From NCBI RefSeq assembly GCF_035610345.1, contig NZ_CP141213.1:620001-684000 (forward strand): a DNA stretch of 64,000 nt, given 5' to 3'. Below the pieces are notes generated by a model. It ran no database searches. It had not been told where the DNA came from and saw nothing but the letters and a program-made list of their open reading frames with translations. The stretch is from Sinorhizobium meliloti (GTDB lineage Bacteria > Pseudomonadota > Alphaproteobacteria > Rhizobiales > Rhizobiaceae). A program made the translations under genes and the position numbers. This document shows positions 39,474 to 48,095 of the stretch, in pieces (the stretch's first letter is position 1; each line of letters begins with the position of its first letter).

Positions 39474-40790
39474 GTGCCCCTCAGCATCGTGCATAGAGAC
39501 GGGGTCGCCGTCGTCGCCACCGGCAACCCGCTGCGCCACGTTTTTCATGCCGAGCGCGCCTCACGCCGTCCGCCGGCGCTAGCCGGCATCGAGCCGCACC
39601 CGATCCGTTCGGCGGCGGTGATCGGCGGCGGTACCATGGGAGCCGGCATCGCCGCGGCCCTGCTCAATGCCGGACTTCCGCTCGTCCTGGTCGAGTGCGA
39701 CGAGGCGGCGGTAAAACGGGCGCTTGCCAGGCTGCGCGCAATATTCGACGGCGCGGTGAAGCGCGGGCGCATCTCCGCGAGGCTTGCGGCGGAGCGCCTG
39801 GAAGCCGTTAGCGGCACGACGCATTATACAACGCTCGCCGAGGCGGACCTGATCATCGAGGCGGTCTTCGAGGATCTCGACGTGAAGCGCGATGTCTTTC
39901 GAAGGCTCGCCGCCGTCTGTCGCGCTGACGCCATTCTCGCGACGAACACGTCCTATCTCGATCCCGAACGGATCGCCGCGGACATCGGGAGCCCGGAGCG
40001 GTTTCTCGGGCTGCATTTCTTCAGCCCCGCGCAGGTGATGAAGCTTCTCGAAATCGTGCCCACGCAAGCGACGGCGCCCGAGGTGCTGGCGACCGCTTTC
40101 GCGCTGGCGCGGATGCTGAACAAAATCCCCGTGCGCGCGGGTATCTCGGACGGTTTCATCGGCAACCGGATTCTCAAGGTGATGCGGGCCCAGGCCGAGC
40201 GGCTGCTTCTCGGCGGCGCGACACCCGCCGCAGTCGATGCCGCCATGCACGCCTTCGGGCTGCCGATGGGGCCGTTCGAGGCGCAGGACCTCGGCGGGCT
40301 CGATATCGCCGCCTTCCAGCGCCGTGCCGCCCGCGCCCGCGGCGAGACGGCTTTTGCACCGGTCGCCGACCGTCTTTCGGAGATCGAGCGCTTCGGCCAG
40401 AAGAGCGGCGGCGGCTGGTACGACTACGCGCCCGGCGACCGAACGCCACGGCCCTCCGCGACGGTCGCCCGCATCATCGCGGAGGAGGCTAGGGGCCGGG
40501 CCAGAAGCGTTTGGGACGAGGCCTCCATCGCCGACTGCATCCTCTGGCCGATGGTCAACGAGGCTACGCGGATTCTCGAAGACGGAACGGCTCTGAGGGC
40601 CTCCGATATCGATCTCGTGGAGATCCATGGCTACGGCTTTCCGCGCTGGCGGGGCGGGCTGATGCATCATGCCCAGGCGCACGGCCTTCACAAGGTCGCG
40701 GAGGCGCTGAGTGCGCTTGCGGAGGCGGGATTCGCCGATCCCCCTTGCGACCCGCTGCGCCAGGCTGCCGCGCGAGGCAGCTTCCTTTGA
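39474..40790 (+). CDS. paaH: 3-hydroxyacyl-CoA dehydrogenase, PaaH-like, related to the FadB dehydrogenase half
   Basis: A 438-residue NAD-dependent dehydrogenase for 3-hydroxyadipyl-CoA-type intermediates. The NAD loop is AAVIGGGTMGAGIAAALLNAG (about 43-63), with TNTSYL and GLHFFSPAQVMKLLEIV. GFIGNRILKVMRAQAERLL starts the helical dimer domain, and a second 3HCDH domain ends RWRGGLMHHAQAHG. A GTG start at 39474 follows GGAGGAC and is the only sensible start. The 40-residue leader (FHAERASRRPPALAG) looks like the linker between the crotonase and dehydrogenase halves of FadB/FadJ, so this resembles a FadB protein without its hydratase domain. A terminator follows. Confidence 0.82.
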   Translation: MPLSIVHRDGVAVVATGNPLRHVFHAERASRRPPALAGIEPHPIRSAAVIGGGTMGAGIAAALLNAGLPLVLVECDEAAVKRALARLRAIFDGAVKRGRISARLAAERLEAVSGTTHYTTLAEADLIIEAVFEDLDVKRDVFRRLAAVCRADAILATNTSYLDPERIAADIGSPERFLGLHFFSPAQVMKLLEIVPTQATAPEVLATAFALARMLNKIPVRAGISDGFIGNRILKVMRAQAERLLLGGATPAAVDAAMHAFGLPMGPFEAQDLGGLDIAAFQRRAARARGETAFAPVADRLSEIERFGQKSGGGWYDYAPGDRTPRPSATVARIIAEEARGRARSVWDEASIADCILWPMVNEATRILEDGTALRASDIDLVEIHGYGFPRWRGGLMHHAQAHGLHKVAEALSALAEAGFADPPCDPLRQAAARGSFL

Positions 40791-40796
40791 CGGACG

Positions 40797-40828
40797 CGCC
40801 CCGCAAGGGCCACGGGGCGGGCATTTTG
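40797..40828 (+). terminator. Rho-independent-like terminator after paaH
   Basis: CGCCCCG (40797-40803) and CGGGGCG (40813-40819) form a stem around a 9-base loop, followed by GGCATTTTG. It starts 6 bp after the stop codon. Confidence 0.6.
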
Positions 40829-40912
40829 TCTCGGCCGGCCGAGCCGGGTTGCGCAAACGGCCACGTTTTCCTAGGAGGACCGTTTCGGATTTAAGAACAG
40901 ACAGGTCCTGCC

Positions 40913-42010
40913 TTGATCGCGACTCCATACTACCTCATCGACAAAGCCAAGCTTACTCGCAACATGGAAAGGATCGCCCATGTGCGCGAGAAATCCGGCG
41001 CCAAGGCTTTGCTGGCGCTGAAGTGCTTCGCCACCTGGTCGGTTTTCGACCTCATGCGCGACCATATGGACGGCACCACGTCTTCCTCGCTTTTCGAGGT
41101 GAGGCTCGGCCGCGAGCGGTTCGGCAAGGAAACCCATGCCTATAGTGTCGCCTATGGCGACAACGAGATCGACGAAGTGGTCTCTCACGCCGACAAGATC
41201 ATCTTCAACTCGATCTCGCAATTGGAGCGTTTTGCCGACAAGGCGGAGGGCATCGCGCGCGGACTGCGGCTCAACCCTCAGGTCAGTTCCTCGAGCTTCG
41301 ACCTGGCCGATCCGGCGCGTCCCTTTAGCCGGCTCGGCGAGTGGGACGTGGCGAAGGTCGAGCGCGTCATGGACCGGATCAACGGCTTCATGATCCACAA
41401 CAATTGCGAGAACAAGGATTTCGGTCTCTTCGACCGGATGCTCGCGCGGATCGAGGAAAGGTTCGGCTCGCTCATCGCCCGCGTCGATTGGGTAAGCCTC
41501 GGCGGCGGCATTCACTTCACTGGGGACGACTATCCCGTCGAGGCCTTTTCGGCGCGCCTCAGGGCATTTTCCGACCGCTACGGCGTTCAGGTCTATCTGG
41601 AGCCGGGCGAAGCTTCGATTACGAAGAGCACGACGCTCGAAGTGACGGTGCTCGACACGCTCTATAACGGCAAGAATCTCGCCGTCGTCGACAGTTCGAT
41701 CGAGGCGCACATGCTTGACCTGCTGATCTATCGCGAGGCGGCCAAGGTTTCGCCGAACGAGGGGCCGCATAGCTACATGATCTGCGGCAAGTCCTGCCTC
41801 GCCGGCGACGTCTTCGGCGAGTTCCGCTTCGCCGAAGAGCTGAAGGTCGGCGACCGCATCTCGTTTCAGGACGCCGCCGGCTACACCATGGTCAAGAAGA
41901 ACTGGTTCAACGGCGTGAAGATGCCGGCGATCGCCATCAGGGAACTTGACGGAAGCGTCAGGACCGTCCGCGAATTCACCTACGCGGACTACGAGCAGAG
42001 CCTCTCCTGA
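40913..42010 (+). CDS. nspC: Carboxynorspermidine/carboxyspermidine decarboxylase NspC
   Basis: A 365-residue PLP enzyme of the alanine-racemase fold. It decarboxylates carboxy(nor)spermidine to (nor)spermidine, the last step of the alternative polyamine pathway. The PLP lysine is in LLALKCFATW (K37). HNNCENKDF, VSLGGGIHF and YLEPGEAS mark the barrel. The C-terminal active-site loop holds CGKSCLAGDVFGEF. The start is TTG at 40913: an in-frame TAA lies 21 bp upstream and no ATG or GTG precedes the conserved TPYYLIDKAKL. It is 43 bp before the synthase gene on the same strand. Confidence 0.92.
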   Translation: MIATPYYLIDKAKLTRNMERIAHVREKSGAKALLALKCFATWSVFDLMRDHMDGTTSSSLFEVRLGRERFGKETHAYSVAYGDNEIDEVVSHADKIIFNSISQLERFADKAEGIARGLRLNPQVSSSSFDLADPARPFSRLGEWDVAKVERVMDRINGFMIHNNCENKDFGLFDRMLARIEERFGSLIARVDWVSLGGGIHFTGDDYPVEAFSARLRAFSDRYGVQVYLEPGEASITKSTTLEVTVLDTLYNGKNLAVVDSSIEAHMLDLLIYREAAKVSPNEGPHSYMICGKSCLAGDVFGEFRFAEELKVGDRISFQDAAGYTMVKKNWFNGVKMPAIAIRELDGSVRTVREFTYADYEQSLS

Positions 42011-42053
42011 GGCTTCGCGCAAGCAAGACGGGTAGAAGGAGATATCCCCCGAA

Positions 42054-43295
42054 ATGAAAAAGAACGTTCTCATCATCGGCGCCGGTGGCGTGGCACAGGT
42101 CGTGGCGCACAAATGCGCCCAGAACAGCGATGTATTGGGAGATATTCATGTTGCCTCACGCACGGTCGACAAGTGCCGCAAGATCATCGAGTCCGTACGC
42201 GAAAAGAACAGCCTGAAGACCGAGGTGAAGCTCGAGGCGCATGCGCTCGACGCGCTCGACGTCGAGGCGACGAAGGCGCTCATCGTGAGCACCGGCTCTC
42301 AGATCGTGATCAATGTCGGCTCCGCCTTCGTCAACATGTCGGTGCTGCGCGCCTGCATGGACACGGGTGTGGCCTATATGGACACGGCGATCCACGAAGA
42401 GCCGAACAAGATCTGCGAGACGCCGCCGTGGTACGGGAACTATGAATGGAAGCGCGCCGCCGAATGCAGGGAAAAGGGCATCACCGCCATTCTCGGCGTC
42501 GGCTTCGACCCGGGCGTGGTCAATGCCTATGCGCGCCTCGCCAAGGACGAATATTTCGACAAGATCACGGATGTGGACATCGTCGACATCAATGCCGGCA
42601 ACCACGGCAAATATTTCGCCACCAATTTCGATCCGGAGATCAACTTCCGCGAATTTACCGGCGTCGTCTATTCCTGGCAGAAGGGCGCCTGGCAGACGAA
42701 CCGGATGTTCGAGGTCGGCAAGGAGTTCGACCTGCCCGTCGTCGGCAAACGCAAGGCCTATATGACCGGCCATGATGAGGTTCACTCGCTGTCGAAGAAC
42801 ATGGACGGGGCCGACGTGCGCTTCTGGATGGGCTTCGGCGACCATTACATCAACGTCTTCACGGTTCTGAAGAACCTGGGCCTCCTGTCAGAGCAGCCGG
42901 TCAAGACGGCCGAGGGCCTCGAAGTGGTGCCGCTGAAGGTGGTCAAGGCAGTCCTGCCGGACCCGGCGTCGCTCGCGCCCGGCTACGAGGGCAAGACCTG
43001 CATCGGCGATTTCGTGAAGGGCCTCAAGGACGGCAGGGAACACGAGGTGTTCATCTACAACGTCGCCGACCACAGGCAAGCCTATGAGGAAGTGGGCTCG
43101 CAGGGCATCTCCTATACGGCCGGCGTTCCGCCGGTGGCCGCCGCGATGCTGATCGCCAGCGGCGAGTGGGATGTGAAGCAGATGGCAAATGTCGAAGAAC
43201 TGCCGCCCCGGCCCTTCCTCGACATCCTGAACCGCATCGGCCTGCCGACGCGCATCAGGGACGAGCAGGGCGACCGGGCACTCAGCTTTTCCTGA
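42054..43295 (+). CDS. lys1: Carboxynorspermidine/carboxyspermidine dehydrogenase (synthase)
   Basis: A 413-residue saccharopine-dehydrogenase-like enzyme. It condenses aspartate semialdehyde with a diamine (putrescine or diaminopropane) using NADPH to make the carboxy-triamine that NspC then decarboxylates. The Rossmann loop is VLIIGAGGVAQVVAHKCAQ. INVGSAFVNMSVLRACMDTGVAYMDTA and GVGFDPGVVNAYARLAKDEYF are family landmarks. lys1 is the rhizobial locus name; the enzyme is not yeast Lys1. RBS GAAGGAG lies 15 bp upstream. A 19-bp-arm terminator follows. Confidence 0.92.
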   Translation: MKKNVLIIGAGGVAQVVAHKCAQNSDVLGDIHVASRTVDKCRKIIESVREKNSLKTEVKLEAHALDALDVEATKALIVSTGSQIVINVGSAFVNMSVLRACMDTGVAYMDTAIHEEPNKICETPPWYGNYEWKRAAECREKGITAILGVGFDPGVVNAYARLAKDEYFDKITDVDIVDINAGNHGKYFATNFDPEINFREFTGVVYSWQKGAWQTNRMFEVGKEFDLPVVGKRKAYMTGHDEVHSLSKNMDGADVRFWMGFGDHYINVFTVLKNLGLLSEQPVKTAEGLEVVPLKVVKAVLPDPASLAPGYEGKTCIGDFVKGLKDGREHEVFIYNVADHRQAYEEVGSQGISYTAGVPPVAAAMLIASGEWDVKQMANVEELPPRPFLDILNRIGLPTRIRDEQGDRALSFS

Positions 43296-43321
43296 AAGAC
43301 GCCGGGGCCCGAACGGGAGTC

Positions 43322-43363
43322 CGATTGCAGCCCGACCGTCATAGGACGGCCGGGCTGCAATCG
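43322..43363. terminator. Bidirectional terminator between lys1 and the hydrolase gene
   Basis: Arms at 43322-43340 and 43345-43363 pair over 19 bases with one mismatch (A35/C50 position) and an ATAG loop. The outer bases GATTGCA/TGCAATC provide A/T tracts on both strands. It serves two convergent genes. Confidence 0.8.
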
Positions 43364-43376
43364 CCGCGACGCCCCC

Positions 43377-44264
43377 TCATTCCCGGCCCAGGAAATGCAG
43401 GATGTGATCGGTAAATTGCTCCGGATCCTGAAGCAGCGAAAAATGGCTGACTTCCGGCTGGATCAATAAACCCGCTGCGGGAATGCTGTCCGCGATGAAC
43501 AGCGTGTCTTCTCGCCTGACGACCTCCTCATGGTCACCATCCACGACCCAAACGGGAACGGCGATGCTGCCGAGAGCCTCTGCGGTGAGGTTCGGTTGCG
43601 ATTCCCACATCCGATCCATCTGCTCACGGAAGTCGCCGTAGGCGCCCGGTGTGGGAGACAGTTTCACATATTCTTCGCGCGCCCTGTCGAGATAGGCTTT
43701 GAACAACACGTTTTGGTCCAGTGGGTAAAGGCCTGACGGCTTGCTGTTCGCTGCGAAAGCGAACACCCTGCTTATGCGTTCCGCATGGTCGATCGCGAGC
43801 TTCAGTCCGATGATCGCACCGTCGCTCCAGCCGACGATGGCGGCTTTCTGCAGGCCGAGGAAATCCATCAGCGCCACCACATCGGTTGCCATGAGGTCAT
43901 AGCTCAAGGGTCGTTCATCCCGGGTGCTGCGGCCATGGCCGCGGCTGTCCATGACGATGACCTGATAGGAGCCGGCGAGCGTGGAAATCTGGTTTCCCCA
44001 ATAGTTCGAATTGCCGAGTCCGCCGTGGAGCATGATGACGGGCTCGCCGCTGCCGTAGACCGCATGCCAGATCTTGATGCCGTTCACCGGCGCTTCTCCC
44101 TCGCGCCCTGGTGCGGGAAGGTCCGGCGTTTCCGGCAGCATCTCCCATCTCGGCTCCGCCATCGCCGTGCCAAGCGAGGCAGCGCCCGCAATCAAAGAGT
44201 ACATGATTTTCGTTCCCCAGCGCTTCCCACGACCCGACTGGGTCGGGCTCCCTATTGTCGCCAT
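43377..44264 (-). CDS. Alpha/beta-hydrolase, probably exported
   Basis: A 295-residue hydrolase. The oxyanion HGG is in VIMLHGGLGNSNYWG. The nucleophile Ser is in VGWSDGA (G-x-S-x-G), the acid Asp in VVDGDHEEV and the His in PEVSHFSLL. The N-terminus has a basic region followed by MYSLIAGAASLGTAMAE, which resembles a signal peptide; a start at that Met (position 21) is also possible. It follows the LuxR gene by 21 bp on the same strand, so the two are likely cotranscribed. The substrate is unknown; an ester, lactone or peroxidase-type reaction are all possible. Confidence 0.78.
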   Translation of the reverse strand: MATIGSPTQSGRGKRWGTKIMYSLIAGAASLGTAMAEPRWEMLPETPDLPAPGREGEAPVNGIKIWHAVYGSGEPVIMLHGGLGNSNYWGNQISTLAGSYQVIVMDSRGHGRSTRDERPLSYDLMATDVVALMDFLGLQKAAIVGWSDGAIIGLKLAIDHAERISRVFAFAANSKPSGLYPLDQNVLFKAYLDRAREEYVKLSPTPGAYGDFREQMDRMWESQPNLTAEALGSIAVPVWVVDGDHEEVVRREDTLFIADSIPAAGLLIQPEVSHFSLLQDPEQFTDHILHFLGRE

Positions 44265-44285
44265 CGTTTCCCCCGCCAGCGATTG

Positions 44286-45377
44286 TCAGTTTTCCATTCG
44301 CAGCAGCCCGCTTATTCGAAGAAGCTCCATCTGGCTTCTGACGCCGAGCTTGCCGTAGAGGCTCTTCACCTGGGTCCTGACCGTCTCCCGCGATATGCCG
44401 GCGGCATCGGCGATCCGCGCCGCGTTCTGCCCCGAGATCAGACCCTGCATTGCCCGCAACTCCGCGGCCGTCAGACCATTCGCGCTTGCAAATCCCCTGA
44501 GATCCAGGGGCGGCTCCTTTGCTTGGGATTCGATCAGCACGATCACGGAAGGGCCTTCGAAATAGGCAGACTCGCAGTCCTTGCACGTGCGAATGAGCGT
44601 GAGCTTCGTCGAACCGAGGACGAAGGTCGTGGCCGTGTCTCCGTCGAAGCCGCGGCGGAGCATCCCATGGAGCGCCGCGTCAGCATCGCTGTCCCGGATA
44701 TGCAGTTTTCCCCCGGGGGTCAGCCTCAGGACCCGTCCCGCTTCGACCATCGCCTGGCCCTGGGCGCCGAAATTGATCGCGCGAGCGCCTTCGTCGACGA
44801 CGACGACGCCCAGCTCACTCTTCTGACATACGGAACGGCCAATTTCGGACGCGGCGGCGCTCCGCCGGTTGGCGTACCGGAAGGCCCGCCGCAGATGCGG
44901 CGCCAACCGCGTCAGGAGATCGGCCACGTCCCGGTTCTTCTCGGGATCGGCTCTCGAGGTGGTAATCGACAGCAGCATTGACTGTCCGCGCTCTCTGGCG
45001 AGCGTCACGCCGACCGCGCTTTCTCCGACCATCGGTCGAAAGAAGTCGTTGTAGAAGGGTGTTTTCACGAATTGCTCCCGTGGCAGCACCTGCTCGGCGA
45101 CGACACCGATCCCGATCTTCCGCCGAGAGGCTGCGGGCATCCACGGATTGAGCTTCGCATAGTGGCTGGCGTAGCCCGAGACGACGTCGGCCGGCAGACC
45201 CGATGTAAGCTCCCATGCCCCAGCCCCACTGTCGACGTCGTGATAGAACAAGGTCGATCGGCCGTCCGGAAGCGTAGCGGCCAAGCCGTCGAGAAAACTC
45301 TGCCACGTCGTCTCGTGAAGCAATGCGGAATAGATCCGGTCGGCAAGCCTGCTCTCGACTGCAGCTTCGATGCTCAT
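44286..45377 (-). CDS. LuxR-family (HTH) transcriptional regulator
   Basis: A 363-residue regulator. Residues 1 to about 290 hold sensor-like sequence without autoinducer-binding or response-regulator signatures. The C-terminal LuxR helix-turn-helix is LTAAELRAMQGLISGQNAARIADAAGISRETVRTQVKSLYGKLGV (about 305-349). The ATG at 45377 has GGAGGGG on its strand and is preferred over an upstream ATG. It leads the hydrolase gene and diverges from the LacI operon, sharing a 315-bp intergenic region whose LacI-proximal half holds the mirrored operators. The inducer is unknown. Confidence 0.82.
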   Translation of the reverse strand: MSIEAAVESRLADRIYSALLHETTWQSFLDGLAATLPDGRSTLFYHDVDSGAGAWELTSGLPADVVSGYASHYAKLNPWMPAASRRKIGIGVVAEQVLPREQFVKTPFYNDFFRPMVGESAVGVTLARERGQSMLLSITTSRADPEKNRDVADLLTRLAPHLRRAFRYANRRSAAASEIGRSVCQKSELGVVVVDEGARAINFGAQGQAMVEAGRVLRLTPGGKLHIRDSDADAALHGMLRRGFDGDTATTFVLGSTKLTLIRTCKDCESAYFEGPSVIVLIESQAKEPPLDLRGFASANGLTAAELRAMQGLISGQNAARIADAAGISRETVRTQVKSLYGKLGVRSQMELLRISGLLRMEN

Positions 45378-45615
45378 GGCGGCCCCTCCTGCATAGTGGG
45401 CAGACCTGCTCCGGACTGCAGTTCCTGAGCAGCCCAGGCTCTTACTATAGGCGATCAACCTCGAACTGGCATCACCCCGCGGGGTGAGCGTCTCGGCTGC
45501 TCGTCTGCGGCGCTCTCGGGGGGAGCGTATCGTCCCGCGAAGGCCGGCCTCGCTCGTGCCGCGGGATGAGCCAGCCGATCGCTAACGCGGAACGGGAAAA
45601 ATCATACTTTTTCTT

Positions 45616-45664
45616 GAGAAAACCTTTTCTCATCTTGACGGACTCGCTGAGAAAAGGTTTTCTC
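45616..45664. promoter_or_regulatory. Mirrored pair of operators for the LacI regulator
   Basis: GAGAAAACCTTTTCTC (45616-45631) and GAGAAAAGGTTTTCTC (45649-45664) are exact reverse complements. Each has perfect 7-base arms (GAGAAAA/TTTTCTC) and their starts are 33 bp apart, about three helical turns. A TTGACG box at 45635-45640 lies between them, with a possible -10 (TTTTCT) inside the second site. A repressor bound to both would cover the promoter. The remaining 45378-45615 holds nothing else recognised. Confidence 0.75.
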
Positions 45665-45692
45665 ACGTCAGCTTATCTCAAAGGAGGCGAAG

Positions 45693-46715
45693 CTGAGTTC
45701 GCAGCGCGGCAAGGGACATCGGGTCACGATTCACGATCTGGCAAGGGTTGCCGGCGTGAGCGTTTCGACCGTGTCCAAGGCTCTCAACGACAACGGCCGC
45801 ATGGCCGCCGGAACGCGCGAGCGTATCAAGAATCTCGCGGCGGAAATCGGCTTTCGTCCGAACGCGCTGGCGCGCGGCCTGCTCAGCAACCGCAGCTTTA
45901 CAGTCGGCCTTCTGACCAACGACACCTATGGCCGCTTCACCCTTCCGGTAATGGCCGGCATTTCCGAGGCGCTGGTGGATCATGGGGTTTCGGTCTTCCT
46001 CTGCGCAATCGAGGACGACCCGGCGCTCGGGAAAATCCATGTCGACGCCATGCTGGACAAGCAAGTGGACGGCATCATCGCGACAGGCAAGCGGGTCGAC
46101 AGGTCTCTCCCGGTCGATCTCGCCGGCCTGCCGGTGCCGGTCGTCTATGCTTTCACCAAGGGCGAGCCCGGCAGCGTGACACTGACCTCCGATGACGGTC
46201 ATGGCGCGAGGCTGGCGGCAGCACGGCTGAAGAAGATGGGCCGCAAGCGGCTGTTGCACATCACAGGCCCGCTGGAATTTACCTCCGCGGCCGAGCGCGC
46301 CGAGGCATTTCGGGCCGTCGCCGGCGGTGGGGCGCCGGTCCTGCATGGGGTCTGGTCGGAGGCCTGGGGTCACGAGGCGATCGGCCGCATCTGGGATGCG
46401 GGCGGTGAGAGGCCCGATGGCGTCTTCTGCGGCAACGACCAAATCGCCCGCGGCGTGGTCGATGCGCTGCGCGAGCGCGGCGTCAAGGTGCCGGAGGATG
46501 TCTCCGTCATCGGCTTCGACAATTGGGAGATCATGGCGGCTCAGACGCGGCCGCCGCTGACCACCGTCGACATGAACCTGAAGGAGCTTGGGCGGGAGGC
46601 CGGGCTGATGGTGCTTGCACTTGCAGAGGGGCGGACGATCGAGCCCGGCCTGCGCAAGCTGCCCTGCCGGCTTGTCGTACGGGACTCCTGCGGAGGCGGG
46701 GGAAGACAGATCTGA
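45693..46715 (+). CDS. LacI-family regulator of the GH127 operon, probable CTG start
   Basis: About 340 residues. The helix-turn-helix VTIHDLARVAGVSVSTVSKALNDNGRMAAGTRERI is followed by the PBP-like ligand domain (SFTVGLLTNDTYGRFTLPVM to LPCRLVVRDSC). The conserved HTH begins before the first GTG (45756), which would delete half of it. Reading back, the only codon placed for initiation is CTG at 45693, 5 bases after AAAGGAGG. No ATG, GTG or TTG lies in frame before the TGA at 45648-45650. It should bind the mirrored sites upstream, repressing itself and the operon behind it until an arabinose-type ligand arrives. Confidence 0.82.
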   Translation: MSSQRGKGHRVTIHDLARVAGVSVSTVSKALNDNGRMAAGTRERIKNLAAEIGFRPNALARGLLSNRSFTVGLLTNDTYGRFTLPVMAGISEALVDHGVSVFLCAIEDDPALGKIHVDAMLDKQVDGIIATGKRVDRSLPVDLAGLPVPVVYAFTKGEPGSVTLTSDDGHGARLAAARLKKMGRKRLLHITGPLEFTSAAERAEAFRAVAGGGAPVLHGVWSEAWGHEAIGRIWDAGGERPDGVFCGNDQIARGVVDALRERGVKVPEDVSVIGFDNWEIMAAQTRPPLTTVDMNLKELGREAGLMVLALAEGRTIEPGLRKLPCRLVVRDSCGGGGRQI

Positions 46716-46766
46716 TCGAGGAGATGGGGTCACCCGGAGTGGCCCCGCATTTGGGAGGAATGCGAA

Positions 46767-48002
46767 ATGTTCACGAAACTGATGGCAGCGACGGCCCTCA
46801 TATCGGCCAGCATGATCTCGGTCGCATCGGCCGAGACGATCAGCATGTGGGTCCGCTCGGGTATCGGCGACTCGTTCAAGGAAGTCGTCAAGGCCTACAA
46901 TGCAAGTCACGAGCACAAGGTGGAGCTCACCGAGGTGCCTTTTGCCGAGCTCGTGCAGAAATATGCCACTGCGATCGCCGGCGGCCAGGCGCCGGACGCG
47001 CTTTCGCTCGACCTGATCTACACGCCGGCATTCGCCGCCGCCGGTCAGCTGGAAGACCTCACCGACTGGGCGAAGGCGCTGCCCTACTTCAATTCGCTCT
47101 CGCCCTCGCATGTGAAGCTCGGCACCTATGAGGACAAGATCTACGGCCTGCCGCTCACGGTCGAGACCTCGATCTTCGCCTGGAACAAGGACCTCTACAA
47201 AAAGGCCGGCCTCGACCCGGAAAAGGCGCCGAAGACCTGGGAGGAGATCACCGCCAATGCCGAGAAAATCCGTGCGCTTGGTGGCGACACCTACGGCTTC
47301 TATTTCTCCGGGGGCGGCTGCGGCGGCTGCATGATCTTCACCTTCACGCCGCTGACCTGGGGCGCGGGCGCCGATATCCTTTCAGCCGACGGCAAGACCG
47401 CGACGCTCGACACGCCGCAAATGCGCAAGGCCGTCGACATCTACCGCAACATGGTCGAGAAGGACCTCGTTCCCGCGGGGGCCGCGAGCGACAACGGCGT
47501 GAATTTCCTCAGCTTCACCAATGGCAAGATCGGCCAGCAGAGCCTCGGCGCCTTCGCCATAGGCACGCTGGTGACGCAGCATCCGGAGATCGATTTCGGC
47601 GTAACGCTGATCCCGGGCGTCGACGGCAAGCCGTCCTCCTTTGCCGGCGGCGACAACTTCGTGGTCACCAAGGGCACGCCGAAGCTCGAAGAGGTCAAGG
47701 AATTCCTCGAATATACCTATTCGCCGGAAGGCCAGAAGATCATGGCGAAATTCGGCAGCCTGCCCACCCGCGGCGACATCGCCAATGAGGTGCTCGAAGG
47801 CCTCGACCCGCGCCTCAAGGTCGGCATGGAGGCGATCGCCGTCGCCCAGACGCCTTATACGCTGCAGTTCAACGACCTGATCAACAGCGCCAACGGACCG
47901 TGGGCGACCTTCACCAATGCTGCGATCTATGGCGACGACGTCGACGGGGCGTTCTCGAACGCACAAGACGAGATGCAGTCGATCATCGACGCCGGGCAGT
48001 AA
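46767..48002 (+). CDS. ABC transporter sugar-binding protein
   Basis: A 411-residue cluster 1 solute-binding protein. The signal peptide is MFTKLMAATALISASMISVASA (cleavage about 22-23), and the mature protein starts ETISMWVRSGIGDSF. YGLPLTVETSIFAWNKDLYKKAGLDPEKAPKTWEEI is a typical SBP core. SGGGCGGCMIF in the middle is an odd Gly/Cys-rich loop that may hold a disulfide. It follows its LacI gene by 51 bp (with a small hairpin at 46726-46746) and precedes two permeases. The ligand is probably an L-arabinofuranose-containing saccharide, inferred from the downstream GH127 enzyme. Confidence 0.85.
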   Translation: MFTKLMAATALISASMISVASAETISMWVRSGIGDSFKEVVKAYNASHEHKVELTEVPFAELVQKYATAIAGGQAPDALSLDLIYTPAFAAAGQLEDLTDWAKALPYFNSLSPSHVKLGTYEDKIYGLPLTVETSIFAWNKDLYKKAGLDPEKAPKTWEEITANAEKIRALGGDTYGFYFSGGGCGGCMIFTFTPLTWGAGADILSADGKTATLDTPQMRKAVDIYRNMVEKDLVPAGAASDNGVNFLSFTNGKIGQQSLGAFAIGTLVTQHPEIDFGVTLIPGVDGKPSSFAGGDNFVVTKGTPKLEEVKEFLEYTYSPEGQKIMAKFGSLPTRGDIANEVLEGLDPRLKVGMEAIAVAQTPYTLQFNDLINSANGPWATFTNAAIYGDDVDGAFSNAQDEMQSIIDAGQ

Positions 48003-48034
48003 GGCGGACACGAGGAAACTTGCCGCTTCGCGGA

Positions 48035-48063
48035 TGGCGGGGTGGGGATAACCCCCTCCGCCA
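48035..48063 (+). other. Intercistronic stem-loop between binding protein and first permease
   Basis: TGGCGGGGTGGGG (48035-48047) pairs with CCCCCTCCGCCA (48052-48063) across a short ATAA loop, with one mismatch and one G-T pair. It occupies the gap after the binding-protein gene, as in the agp and lac operons. Confidence 0.6.
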
Positions 48064-48095
48064 CCAGTGCCCCCGAAACTCTCGAAAGTGCATAC

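Noticed and set aside
45756..45758. GTG 45756 as start of the LacI regulator
   Set aside because: It would delete the first half of the conserved helix-turn-helix and has no ribosome site at the right distance.
48042..48044. GTG 48042 as start of the first GH127-operon permease
   Set aside because: It lies inside a stem-loop and adds residues not typical of permease N-termini; ATG 48096 is preferred.
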